Assembly: GCA_017624915.1 (NCBI GenBank)
Contig: JAGAMC010000041.1
Span: 1 to 60,011, forward strand
Origin: Oscillospiraceae bacterium
GTDB lineage: Bacteria > Bacillota > Clostridia > Oscillospirales > Oscillospiraceae
Direction: 5' to 3'
DNA: 60,011 bases
Part shown: piece by piece, positions 33,934 through 42,246 of the stretch
Layout: each line of letters begins with the position of its first letter
Numbering within the stretch: the first letter of the stretch is position 1
Position numbers and translations under genes: made by a program
Notes under the pieces: generated by a model
Databases searched by the model: none
What the model saw: only the letters and a program-made list of their open reading frames with translations
Told to the model about the DNA's origin: nothing

Positions 33934-34338
33934 TTATACTTTTGTTTCCTTTTGCATACATTGGGAGCAGGTTCCATAGAATGTCAGGTCATGGTGCTCC
34001 ACTGAGAATCCGTACTGCTCACTGACCGACCGTTCGATCTCCCCTCCGGCGGACACCTTCGGGATATCTATGACCGCGTGGCAGTCCCTGCAAACAAAGT
34101 GACTGTGATTTTCTGTGTTGGCATCGAACCGTTCGTGGCCATCCACAACACCTACGCTGCGGATCACCCCCTGCTCCCGAAAGAGCGTCAGGTTTCGGTA
34201 CACGGTGCCAAGACTGAGATCCTGGTGTTCGGGCTTGAGCGTCTGGTACAGCCATTCCGCAGTGGGATGACTGTCAGTTTCTTTCAGCGCCGACAGGATC
34301 GCTTCGCGTTTTCTGCTGTATCGTGTCGCTCGTTCCAT
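33934..34338 (-). CDS. Fur-family regulator, PerR-like
   Basis: A 134-residue Fur-family repressor: winged helix-turn-helix (TAEWLYQTLKPEHQDLSLGTVYRNL), regulatory-metal segment (HERFDANTENHSHFVCRDC) and C-terminal CSQC structural-zinc pair. The Asp in FDANTENHSHF and its placement ahead of rubrerythrin favour a PerR-type peroxide sensor over an iron-responsive Fur, by context. It starts at the ATG six bases after AAGGAGG. It leads the oxidative-stress operon, so it probably regulates itself. Confidence 0.88.
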   Translation of the reverse strand: MERATRYSRKREAILSALKETDSHPTAEWLYQTLKPEHQDLSLGTVYRNLTLFREQGVIRSVGVVDGHERFDANTENHSHFVCRDCHAVIDIPKVSAGGEIERSVSEQYGFSVEHHDLTFYGTCSQCMQKETKV

Positions 34339-34379
34339 CACCGACCTCCTTATCAGTAACAATTCTTGTTTGCAATATG

Positions 34380-34408
34380 ATAATAACACACCCTCACAGC
34401 TTTGTAAA
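34380..34408 (-). promoter_or_regulatory. promoter of the PerR-like operon
   Basis: TTTACA and TATTAT on the minus strand with a 17-base spacer. TTATCA and TGATAA lie about 22 bases apart just downstream, between this -10 and the start codon, as a possible operator. Confidence 0.6.
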
Positions 34409-34433
34409 GAGTTTTTTCAAAAAATTTTTAAAA

Positions 34434-34464
34434 AAATTCCGCGGCACCTTCTGCCGCGGAATTT
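34434..34464 (-). terminator. terminator of the TVP38-family gene
   Basis: 12-bp stem AAATTCCGCGGC/GCCGCGGAATTT followed by a run of seven T on the minus strand. Confidence 0.85.
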
Positions 34465-35135
34465 CACCTTAATACCATGTTTGTCAGCCAGCGCTCAACA
34501 CGCTCGCCGTATTTCATCCCCAGCAGGAATATGGCCAGCCCCGCCGCTCCCATCAGCACCATAGCCCACGGGGGCACGTCCAGAGCCGCGCCGCCCAGCG
34601 CGCTTGCAAAAAGCAGTCCCCATGGACGGGTGCACACCGCGATCACCAGAAACCGGGCAAAGCTGATCTCGGTCAGCCCCGCCAGAACGCACAGCACATC
34701 ATCGGGAAAAAAGGGAAACAGGAACGCCAGCACAAGGAAGGTGTCCCGCCTGGTCCGAATCGTATCCAGATATTTGTCCGACACTTTTCTGCTGACAAAG
34801 CGTTCGGCAAAGGGCCGCCCCAACACTCTGGCCAGACAGAACACCGTCACAGAGCCCAGCAGCACCGCCCCCATGGTCATGGCAAAAGCTTTCCATGTTC
34901 CAAACAGGGCACCGCCCACCGCCGCGCTGATATTGCTGGGCAAGGGGGCTATGACCACAGACAGCAGCTGCAGCAGGAAAAAGACCAGGTGCGAATAGGG
35001 TGCAAAACCAAGGATGTACGCCTGCAGTCCATTCGCGCTGGCCGCCGCCGTAAAAAAGCCGCTGACAAATAAAAACATTACGCCCACGCACAGCAGCGCC
35101 ATGGCCGCCGCTGCAAAAAGAGTCTGTTTTTTCAA
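34464..35135 (-). CDS. TVP38/TMEM64-family membrane protein
   Basis: A 223-residue VTT-domain (DedA-related) membrane protein with about six hydrophobic segments. Conserved landmarks are PLPSNISAAVGGALFGTWKAF, the GRPFAERFVSRK stretch and FLFPFFPDDVLCVLAGLT. Family members have been linked to lipid scrambling or transport, but no substrate is known here. The start is TTG, close behind GGAGGGGC; an internal ATG at residue 12 is an alternative. It is a single-gene unit between the PerR and asnA units. Confidence 0.85.
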   Translation of the reverse strand: MKKQTLFAAAAMALLCVGVMFLFVSGFFTAAASANGLQAYILGFAPYSHLVFFLLQLLSVVIAPLPSNISAAVGGALFGTWKAFAMTMGAVLLGSVTVFCLARVLGRPFAERFVSRKVSDKYLDTIRTRRDTFLVLAFLFPFFPDDVLCVLAGLTEISFARFLVIAVCTRPWGLLFASALGGAALDVPPWAMVLMGAAGLAIFLLGMKYGERVERWLTNMVLR

Positions 35136-35211
35136 GCCCCTCCCCCTTTCGTGTCGTTTTTTTACAGCATAACAGAAATCACGCTCCGGTGCTGCTGCTT
35201 TTTCCTATGAA

Positions 35212-35241
35212 GAACCGGGGTCAGACCTCCGACCCCGGTTC
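35212..35241 (-). terminator. hairpin after asnA
   Basis: 11-bp stem GAACCGGGGTC/GACCCCGGTTC just past the asnA stop; the T-run is poor. Confidence 0.55.
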
Positions 35242-35245
35242 AGTA

Positions 35246-36259
35246 TCAAAGCAGAGGGACACCTGCCCCGGCGCAGACGGCCATAGTCTCCTCGTCCCAA
35301 AGGGAGACCTGCACCTCGCCAATGTGGGCCTTGCCCAGCAGCAGCATGGAGACCCGGGACTGGCCGATTCCGCCGCCCATGGTCAGGGGCAGCTGACCTT
35401 CCAGCAGCATTTTGTGGAAGGGAAGCTCCCGCCGGTCGTCGCAGCCCGCAAGGCTCAGCTGGCGGTCCAGAGACTCGGGACTGACACGAATGCCCATGGA
35501 GGACAGCTCCATGGCCTGACCGTTCACGCTGTCCCACAGCAGCAGATCACCGTTGAGGTCCCAGTCGTCATAGTCCGGAGCCCGTCCGTCGTGGGGCTTT
35601 CCGGACTTGAGTTTTCCACCAATGCCAATAATGAACACAGTGCCGTGTTCCTTCACGATGGCGTTCTCCCGCTGCTTGCCGGTGTAGTCCGGCCAGCGGT
35701 CCTCCAGCTGCTGGGAGGTAACGAACAGCACATTCTTTTCAATGTCGGGCAGTACGGCAAGCTGGGGAAACACAGATTTCAAAAACGCCTGGGTGGCGGC
35801 CAGCGCGCCCACAATGGCCCGGACCGTGTCCTTGAGATAGCCCACGCTGCGGTCCTGCTCGGTAATGATCTTCTCCCAGTCCCACTGATCTACATAGGCA
35901 GAATGCAGGTTGTCCAGATCCTCATCCCGGCGGATGGCGTTCATGTCGGTATAAAGTCCTTCCCCCGCACCGAACTCGTAGCGTTTCAGGGCAAGCCGCT
36001 TCCATTTGGCAAGAGAATGAACCACCTCGCCCATGTCTGACACCCCGTTGATGTCAAAGCTGACCGGTCGCTCCACACCGTTGAGGTTGTCATTCAGACC
36101 GGAGGCAGATGAAACAAACAGCGGCGCGGAGACCCGGTGCAGCCGCAGCGCACCGGACAGTCTGTCTTCAAACAGTCGTTTAAGCATGCCGATAGCCTTC
36201 TGGGTCTGATACAGGTCAAGAGAAGGGACATAGCCCTGCGGGATCTTGGTCTTGGACAT
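35246..36259 (-). CDS. asnA: aspartate-ammonia ligase
   Basis: Ammonia-dependent asparagine synthetase of the class II tRNA-synthetase fold. The family segments are GYVPSLDLYQTQKAIG, PLFVSSASGLNDNLNGVERP, the TDMNAIRRDEDLDNLHSAYV motif 2 region, and the C-terminal MGGGIGQSRVSMLLLGKAHIG ATP site. Length 337 is normal. The ATG nine bases after GGGAGG was chosen. The gene has a strong promoter back to back with the exoA promoter; no T-box is seen in its short leader. Confidence 0.96.
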   Translation of the reverse strand: MSKTKIPQGYVPSLDLYQTQKAIGMLKRLFEDRLSGALRLHRVSAPLFVSSASGLNDNLNGVERPVSFDINGVSDMGEVVHSLAKWKRLALKRYEFGAGEGLYTDMNAIRRDEDLDNLHSAYVDQWDWEKIITEQDRSVGYLKDTVRAIVGALAATQAFLKSVFPQLAVLPDIEKNVLFVTSQQLEDRWPDYTGKQRENAIVKEHGTVFIIGIGGKLKSGKPHDGRAPDYDDWDLNGDLLLWDSVNGQAMELSSMGIRVSPESLDRQLSLAGCDDRRELPFHKMLLEGQLPLTMGGGIGQSRVSMLLLGKAHIGEVQVSLWDEETMAVCAGAGVPLL

Positions 36260-36298
36260 CACACTCGTCCTCCCCATTTTTTACTGGTTAACGCACAT

Positions 36299-36327
36299 AT
36301 TATAAACGCAATGTCCGGGAATTGCAA
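36299..36327 (-). promoter_or_regulatory. asnA promoter
   Basis: TTGCAA and TATAAT on the minus strand with a 17-base spacer. Confidence 0.75.
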
Positions 36328-36335
36328 CTCGCTTA

Positions 36336-36364
36336 TTGCTATTGTCCGCCTAAAAGTTTATAAT
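36336..36364 (+). promoter_or_regulatory. exoA-metF-metH operon promoter
   Basis: TTGCTA and TATAAT with a 17-base spacer, 28 bases before the exoA start. The two divergent promoters are only nine bases apart. Confidence 0.65.
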
Positions 36365-36392
36365 ATTGAGTTAAGAATGGGGGGATGTTCTT

Positions 36393-37148
36393 TTGAAATT
36401 CATTTCCTGGAATGTCAACGGTCTGCGCGCCTGTATGAAAAAGGGCTTTGAGGATTTCTTCCATCGGGAACTGCCCGACTTTCTGTGCCTGCAGGAAACC
36501 AAGATGGAACAGGGTCAGGCCCAGCCGGACCTGAACGGCTATCTGGAACACTGGAACTCCGCCGAGAAAAAAGGCTACTCCGGCACCGCCGTGTTCACCC
36601 CTCACCCGCCCGTGGCCGTGGCCTGCGGCATGGACAAGGATGTCCATGACCACGAGGGGCGGCTCATCACGTTGGAATACGAGCACTTTTATCTGGTCTG
36701 CTGTTACACCCCCAACGCCCAGGACGGTCTGAAGCGGCTGGACTACCGCATGCAGTGGGAGGACGACCTGCGGGACTATCTCATCTCCCTCGACCGCCAC
36801 AAGCCTGTCATCTACTGCGGTGACCTGAACGTGGCCCACGAGGAGATCGACCTGAAAAACCCCAAAACCAACCGCATGAACGCCGGCTTTTCCGATCAGG
36901 AGCGGGAAAAGATGACCGCCCTGCTCGCCTCCGGCTTTACCGACACCTTCCGTTACCTCTATCCGGACAAAGAGGGGGCCTACTCCTGGTGGTCCTACCG
37001 CTTCAACGCCCGGAAGAACAATGCGGGGTGGCGCATCGACTATTTTATCGTGTCCGACCGGCTTCGGGACCGCATCCTCCGGGCAGAGATCCTGTCCGAT
37101 GTGGAGGGCAGTGACCATTGTCCTGTCCTTTTGGAGCTGGATATTTAA
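36393..37148 (+). CDS. exodeoxyribonuclease III
   Basis: An endonuclease/exonuclease/phosphatase-fold enzyme that cleaves DNA at abasic sites and degrades 3' ends during base-excision repair. Motifs are MKFISWNVNGLRA (Asn), CLQETKM (metal-binding Glu), YCGDLNVAHEEIDL (catalytic Asp and Asn), YSWWSYRFNARKNNAGWRIDYF and SDHCPVLLEL (catalytic His). Length 251 is normal for ExoIII/ExoA. The start is TTG behind GGGGGG. It shares a transcript with metF and metH, an odd pairing of repair with methionine synthesis. Confidence 0.95.
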   Translation: MKFISWNVNGLRACMKKGFEDFFHRELPDFLCLQETKMEQGQAQPDLNGYLEHWNSAEKKGYSGTAVFTPHPPVAVACGMDKDVHDHEGRLITLEYEHFYLVCCYTPNAQDGLKRLDYRMQWEDDLRDYLISLDRHKPVIYCGDLNVAHEEIDLKNPKTNRMNAGFSDQEREKMTALLASGFTDTFRYLYPDKEGAYSWWSYRFNARKNNAGWRIDYFIVSDRLRDRILRAEILSDVEGSDHCPVLLELDI

Positions 37149-37167
37149 AAAAAGAAGGTCATATGGT

Positions 37168-38034
37168 ATGAAAATCAAAGATTTATTCGGTCAGGGACGC
37201 CCGGTTTTCTCCTGCGAGGTGTTCCCTCCCAAAAAGACAAGCCCCGTGGACAGCATTTACAAAACGCTGGATGGGCTCAAGGACATCAAGCCAGACTTTA
37301 TCAGCGTCACCTTCGGCGCCGGCGGCTCTCAGGTAAACCAGTCCACCCGGGAGATCGCCTCCATCATCCAGAACCAGTACCACATCCCCGCCATGGCCCA
37401 CCTGACCTGCGTCAACGCCACCAAGGGCGAAGTGACCGCCCTGCTGGCGGGCCTGAAGGAGGACGGAGTGGAGAACGTGCTTGCCCTGCGGGGCGACCGT
37501 AACCCCGACCTGCCCCCCAAGACCGATTTTCTCCACGCGGACGAGCTGGTCTCCTTCATCCTGCGCCGGGACGACTTCGGCGTGTCCGCCGCCTGCTATC
37601 CCGAGGGACACCCCGAAAGCCCCGACATGGTCACCGACATCCGCTACCTCAAGCAAAAGGTGGATGCCGGCGCCCAGCATCTGGTCAGCCAGCTGTTTTT
37701 TGATAACGAGGACTTTTTCCGTTTCCTGGAGCACTGCCGCATGGCGGGCATCAATGTGCCCATCGAGGCAGGCATCATGCCCGTGCTCAACCGCGGCTCC
37801 ATCGAGCGCATGGTGTCCCTGTGCGGCGCCAGCATCCCCCGAAAGCTGTCCCGTATCCTTGCCAGGTACGGCGACCACCCCGAGGCCCTGCGCCAGGCGG
37901 GTCTGGCCTATGCCATCGACCAAATCGCCGACCTGATGGCCGCCGGGGTGGACGGCATCCACCTGTACACCATGAACAACCCTGCTGTCGCAAAAACCAT
38001 CAGCGACAGCATCAGCTCCATCCGCGCCGTATAA
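37168..38034 (+). CDS. metF: methylenetetrahydrofolate reductase
   Basis: A flavoprotein reducing 5,10-methylene-THF to 5-methyl-THF, the methyl donor for MetH. The TIM-barrel signatures are FSCEVFPPKKTS, FISVTFGAGGS, HLTCVNATKGEV, LALRGDRNPD and QLFFDNEDFFRFLEHC. Length 288 is normal. The ATG was chosen because an in-frame longer frame reads back through exoA. It is 19 bases past exoA and 21 before the MetH activation-domain gene, so all three serve one operon with metH. Confidence 0.96.
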   Translation: MKIKDLFGQGRPVFSCEVFPPKKTSPVDSIYKTLDGLKDIKPDFISVTFGAGGSQVNQSTREIASIIQNQYHIPAMAHLTCVNATKGEVTALLAGLKEDGVENVLALRGDRNPDLPPKTDFLHADELVSFILRRDDFGVSAACYPEGHPESPDMVTDIRYLKQKVDAGAQHLVSQLFFDNEDFFRFLEHCRMAGINVPIEAGIMPVLNRGSIERMVSLCGASIPRKLSRILARYGDHPEALRQAGLAYAIDQIADLMAAGVDGIHLYTMNNPAVAKTISDSISSIRAV

Positions 38035-38055
38035 TCGTTTTTAAGGAGGCCGCCC

Positions 38056-38733
38056 ATGTCCATCACCCTGTCCCAACTGAATACGGACGAGGTGCTCCGG
38101 TACATGGGCACGCCCCCCGAACAGGCGGACGGAGCTTTGCGCCAACTGGTGTCGGACTGTTCCGCCCAGCTGCTTGCCGCCATTCAGCCCCGATGGACGT
38201 GGAAGCTGTGCCGCATAGAGCCCGAACCCGACGGTATTCGGCTGGACACCGGGTTGCTTCTGTCAGGCCGGGATCTGAACGCACACCTTGCCGGCTGTGA
38301 CCGGGCCGCCCTGTTCTGCGCCACGCTGGGCGCGCAGGCGGACACCCTGATCCGTCAGGCCCAGTGCTCCGACCTGCTGCGGGCGCTGGCTCTGGACTGC
38401 TGTGCCGCCGCGGCGGCAGAACAGCTGTGTGACCGGGTGGAGCTTGAACTGCAGTCCCAGTTCCCCGGCTGCTATTTCCCCTACCGCTTCAGTCCCGGGT
38501 ACGGCGACCTGCCCCTGCAGGTACAGTCAGACCTGCTGACCCTGCTGGACGCCCCCCGCCGCGTGGGACTGCACACGGGAGAAAGCCATATTCTCTTCCC
38601 TCGCAAGTCGGTGACCGCCATTCTGGGTGTCTCCGACCGCCCCATCCAAACACACAGACGCAGCTGTCTGGGCTGTCCCGCCCACGACGGCTGCCAATAC
38701 CGAAAGTCAGGTGGACACTGTGGAATTTCGTGA
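38056..38733 (+). CDS. stand-alone MetH reactivation-domain protein
   Basis: A 225-residue protein equivalent to the C-terminal activation domain of cobalamin-dependent methionine synthase, which binds SAM and reductively methylates oxidised cobalamin. The core RFSPGYGDLPLQVQSDLLTLL, followed by RRVGLHTGESHILFPRKSVT, matches the domain's SAM-binding region. A cysteine-rich C-terminus (CLGCPAHDGC) is additional. It immediately precedes and overlaps metH, whose product lacks this domain, so it presumably works in trans. Confidence 0.88.
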   Translation: MSITLSQLNTDEVLRYMGTPPEQADGALRQLVSDCSAQLLAAIQPRWTWKLCRIEPEPDGIRLDTGLLLSGRDLNAHLAGCDRAALFCATLGAQADTLIRQAQCSDLLRALALDCCAAAAAEQLCDRVELELQSQFPGCYFPYRFSPGYGDLPLQVQSDLLTLLDAPRRVGLHTGESHILFPRKSVTAILGVSDRPIQTHRRSCLGCPAHDGCQYRKSGGHCGIS

Positions 38734-41119
38734 ATTGCTGCGTTCCCCCGCCCCCGTTTTGCTGGACGGCGGTATGGGTACCATGCTTCAGGCCCGTGGC
38801 CTGAAACCGGGCGAATACCCCGAGCTTGCCGCTCTGGACCATCCCGACTGGCTGTTTGACATCCACCGGGCCTATGTGGACGCCGGCGCCCGGATCATCA
38901 GCGCCAACACCTTCGGCGCAAACCGGGAAAAGCTGTCCCGCATGGGCAAAACCGTGGCCGAAGTGGTCAGCGCATCCGTTTGCGTCGCCCGCGAAGCGGC
39001 GGACCACCGCGCATTGGTAGCCCTTGACGTGGGCCCCATCGGTCAACTGCTGGAGCCCACGGGTCTTCTGCAGTTTGAACAGGCGGTAGACATTTTCAAG
39101 GAGGTCATCTCCGCCGGTGTGGATGCGGGTGTGGACCTTATCTTCATCGAGACCGTGGCCGACCTGCAGGAGGCCCGGGCCGCCCTGCTGGCCGCCAAAG
39201 AGGTCTGCTCCCTCCCCGTCATGGTCACCATGACCTACGAGGAACGTGGACGCACCTTCCTGGGCCACTCCCCCGCCGCCGCGGCCCTGACGCTGGAGGG
39301 TCTGGGTGCGGACGCCATCGGTGTGAACTGCTCTCTGGGCCCCCGGGAGATGCCCCCTCTGGCCCGGGAACTGCTGAAGTGGTCCACTCTGCCCATTATT
39401 CTCAAGCCAAACGCCGGCCTCCCCGACCCCAACGGCGGCGGCTATGACATCACTGCAGCCCAGTTTGCTTCCACCCTCGCCTCCATGGCCGAGCTGGGTG
39501 TCAAGCTGTTTGGCGGCTGCTGCGGCACCACACCGGAATATATCGCGCTTTTAAAGCAGGAACTGTCCGGCCGTCAGGTGGCCCCGGTGGAGCGGGCCGT
39601 CCCCGCCGCCGTCTGCTCCCCCACCACCGTGGTGCCCATTGACCGGGTGCGCGTCATTGGCGAGCGCATCAACCCCACGGGCAAAAAGCTGATGAAAGAG
39701 GCCCTGCGCCGGGGTGATGTGGACTTCATGCTCTCACAGGCTCTGGCCCAGACTCAGGCAGGAGCCGATATTCTGGATGTCAACGTGGGCCTTCCCGAAA
39801 TTGACGAGGGCGCCATGATGGTGCGCACAGTCAAGGCCCTTCAGGGCATCACCGACGCCCCCCTGCAGATCGACTCCACCGACCCCGCCGTGCTGGAGCG
39901 CGCACTGCGGGTCTACTGCGGCAAGGCCATCGTCAATTCGGTCAACGGCGAAGGAAGGACTCTCAGCGCCATCCTGCCCATCGTCAAAAAGTACGGCGCC
40001 TCCGTAGTGGGCCTGACCCTGGATGAAAACGGGATCCCCAAGTCCGCTGAAGCTCGCCTTGCCATCGCAGGGCGTATTCTGGACGCCGCCCTCGCCCACG
40101 GCATCCGCAAAGAGGATGTGTATATCGACTGCCTCACCCTCACCGCCTCCGCCGAGCAGGAATGCGCCGCCCAGACCCTGCAGGCTGTGCGCATGGTGAA
40201 GGAGCAGTTGGGACTGAAGACCGTGCTGGGCGTGTCCAATATCTCCTTCGGCCTGCCCGCCCGGTCTGTTGTGAACCAGAATTTCCTGACCATGGCCATG
40301 GTCTACGGTCTTGACCTGCCCATCATCAATCCCAATACAGACTCCATGATGGCGGCGGTGCGCTCCTTCCACCTGCTGATGAATGTGGATGCCGACGCCC
40401 GGGACTTTATCGCCGCCTACGCCAACGCCACCGTATCCACCGCCATCACCACAGGATCAACTGCCGCCGCTCCTGCCCCCACCGCCGCCCGCACATTGGA
40501 CGAGATCGTCCGTGCAGGTCTTCGGGGCGAAGCCGGCCCTGCCACCCGGGCCCTGCTGGAGGGGGGCGCGGACTCCATGGACATCATCAACACCATGCTC
40601 ATTCCCGCTCTGGACGCCGTGGGTGCGGAGTTCGAAGCGGGTCGGCAGTTCCTGCCCCAGCTGATCCAGTCCGCCGGGGCGGCACAGGCCGCTTTCGAGG
40701 TCCTGCGGGAGCATATGTCCTCCGCTGCCGCCGACACAGACACAGATAAAAACACCATCATTCTGGCCACCGTCAAGGGCGACATCCACGACATCGGCAA
40801 AAACATCGCAAAAGTCCTTCTGGAAAACTACGGCTTTGCCGTTATCGACCTCGGAAAGGACGTCCCCCCCGAAGCGGTGGTGCAGGCCGTGCGGGAACAT
40901 GGCGCAGGCTTGGTGGGCCTGTCCGCCCTTATGACCACCACCCTCAAGAGCATGGCGGATACCATCGCCCTGCTGCATAAAGAAAACCTGCCCTGCAAGA
41001 TCATGGTAGGCGGTGCGGTGCTCACCGAGGATTACGCCAAACGCATCGGCGCTGACTTCTACGCCCGGGACGCAAAGCAGGGCGTGGACATCGCCCGCAG
41101 TGTATTCGGGGCTTCCTGA
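38720..41119 (+). CDS. metH: cobalamin-dependent methionine synthase lacking the activation domain
   Basis: Transfers the methyl group of methyl-THF through cobalamin to homocysteine. Order: homocysteine-binding Zn barrel (Cys204, Cys267, Cys268 in VNCSLGP and GGCCGTT), pterin-binding barrel (VIGERINPTGKKLMKEAL), and the cap and cobalamin-binding domains with DIHDIGKN, whose His690 is the cobalt ligand. The protein ends at residue 799, so the activation domain is missing and supplied by the upstream gene. The GTG start follows AGGTGG by five bases and overlaps that gene by 14 bases. Confidence 0.96.
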   Translation: MEFRELLRSPAPVLLDGGMGTMLQARGLKPGEYPELAALDHPDWLFDIHRAYVDAGARIISANTFGANREKLSRMGKTVAEVVSASVCVAREAADHRALVALDVGPIGQLLEPTGLLQFEQAVDIFKEVISAGVDAGVDLIFIETVADLQEARAALLAAKEVCSLPVMVTMTYEERGRTFLGHSPAAAALTLEGLGADAIGVNCSLGPREMPPLARELLKWSTLPIILKPNAGLPDPNGGGYDITAAQFASTLASMAELGVKLFGGCCGTTPEYIALLKQELSGRQVAPVERAVPAAVCSPTTVVPIDRVRVIGERINPTGKKLMKEALRRGDVDFMLSQALAQTQAGADILDVNVGLPEIDEGAMMVRTVKALQGITDAPLQIDSTDPAVLERALRVYCGKAIVNSVNGEGRTLSAILPIVKKYGASVVGLTLDENGIPKSAEARLAIAGRILDAALAHGIRKEDVYIDCLTLTASAEQECAAQTLQAVRMVKEQLGLKTVLGVSNISFGLPARSVVNQNFLTMAMVYGLDLPIINPNTDSMMAAVRSFHLLMNVDADARDFIAAYANATVSTAITTGSTAAAPAPTAARTLDEIVRAGLRGEAGPATRALLEGGADSMDIINTMLIPALDAVGAEFEAGRQFLPQLIQSAGAAQAAFEVLREHMSSAAADTDTDKNTIILATVKGDIHDIGKNIAKVLLENYGFAVIDLGKDVPPEAVVQAVREHGAGLVGLSALMTTTLKSMADTIALLHKENLPCKIMVGGAVLTEDYAKRIGADFYARDAKQGVDIARSVFGAS

Positions 41120-41124
41120 CAGAA

Positions 41125-41157
41125 AAACCGGCTCCCGGAGCTTCCGGGAGCCGGTTT
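41125..41157. terminator. terminator between metH and the hydrolase
   Basis: 14-bp stem AAACCGGCTCCCGG/CCGGGAGCCGGTTT with AGCTT loop, serving the convergent genes. Confidence 0.85.
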
Positions 41158-41163
41158 CACTAT

Positions 41164-42081
41164 TTAAATATGCCCTTCGATCCATGCAAGGGTGTCTTTC
41201 TGGACCTGCTGATAATTCAACTCATTGAGCATCTCATGCCGCCCGCCTTCATAGAGCTTTATCTCTACCTCCCGGCAGCCGGCCATTTTGAACATGTCAT
41301 ATACCTTGCGCACACCGCGCCCCATGTCACCCACAGGATCTGCGTCCCCCGAGAAAAAGTATACCGGCGTGTCCTTGTCCATTTTGGCAAGATTGGACGG
41401 CTTTGCAATGTACTGCAGGCCGCCCATCATGTCCCGGAACAGGCCCACAGTGGAAGCTGTGCGAAGGGGGTCGGCCACATAGGCGTCCACCACCGCCTCA
41501 TCCCGGCTGATCCAGTCGGCACTGGTACGTACGGGGCTAAACTTTTTGTTGTAAGCGCCCATGGAAAGGCCGTACACCAGCTTGCTGCGGTACTTTGTGC
41601 CCTTCACCGCCCCGATCATTGCCGAAATCGCCTTGCCTGCGGCCACGAGAGCCGCTTTCTCCTGCCCCGTGCCGGACAGGATGACCCCATCCAGCGTTCC
41701 GGGCCAGTCAACGAGGTACGTCCTGGCGAGGAACGAACCCATAGAGTGTCCCAACATGATATAGGGCACACCGGGATGCTTCTCTCCCGCCAGTTCCCGC
41801 AGGCAGCGCACATCCTGTACCACCAGCCGCCAGCCGTCCTGTTCGGCAAACCAGCCCCGCTCACTCTCAGTCCGGCCATGGCCAAGGTGGTCCGCGCCGT
41901 ACACCGCCATGCCGTGTTCATTCAGAAAACGCGCAAAACGGTCGTACCGTCCCATGTGCTCTCCCACACCGTGGACCAGCTGCACCACCGCCCGGATCTC
42001 GCCCTCCGGCAGCCATTCCCGGGCAAATATCTCGTGTATGCCGTCTGAAGACGGATAGGTAAATGTCCGTTCCTGTGTCAT
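41164..42081 (-). CDS. alpha/beta hydrolase (monoacylglycerol lipase-like)
   Basis: A 305-residue alpha/beta hydrolase of the serine aminopeptidase S33/lysophospholipase group. The nucleophile elbow is GHSMGS, the oxyanion region QLVHGVGEHMGRYD, the acid FFSGDADPVGD and the His in GGRHEMLNEL. No signal peptide, so it acts in the cytoplasm. Substrates are likely monoglycerides or lysophospholipids, inferred from the family. It has its own promoter and stands alone. Confidence 0.9.
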   Translation of the reverse strand: MTQERTFTYPSSDGIHEIFAREWLPEGEIRAVVQLVHGVGEHMGRYDRFARFLNEHGMAVYGADHLGHGRTESERGWFAEQDGWRLVVQDVRCLRELAGEKHPGVPYIMLGHSMGSFLARTYLVDWPGTLDGVILSGTGQEKAALVAAGKAISAMIGAVKGTKYRSKLVYGLSMGAYNKKFSPVRTSADWISRDEAVVDAYVADPLRTASTVGLFRDMMGGLQYIAKPSNLAKMDKDTPVYFFSGDADPVGDMGRGVRKVYDMFKMAGCREVEIKLYEGGRHEMLNELNYQQVQKDTLAWIEGHI

Positions 42082-42102
42082 GAATATTCCCCCTTTTTAT
42101 TC

Positions 42103-42132
42103 AGTGTACCCAACAAAACGCCGCCCGGTCAA
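42103..42132 (-). promoter_or_regulatory. promoter of the alpha/beta hydrolase gene
   Basis: TTGACC and TACACT on the minus strand with an 18-base spacer. Confidence 0.65.
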
Positions 42133-42162
42133 GAGAAAAAATGCAAAAAAATCCAATCACCC

Positions 42163-42191
42163 TTGCGGCAGGGAAATAAGGCTGTTATAAT
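42163..42191 (+). promoter_or_regulatory. ilvE promoter
   Basis: TTGCGG and TATAAT with a 17-base spacer, 55 bases upstream of ilvE. No T-box lies in the leader. Confidence 0.65.
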
Positions 42192-42246
42192 AGAGACAAT
42201 CACACAGTGTTTCACTGTACAAATGGATTTTTAGGAGGCATTCGCT

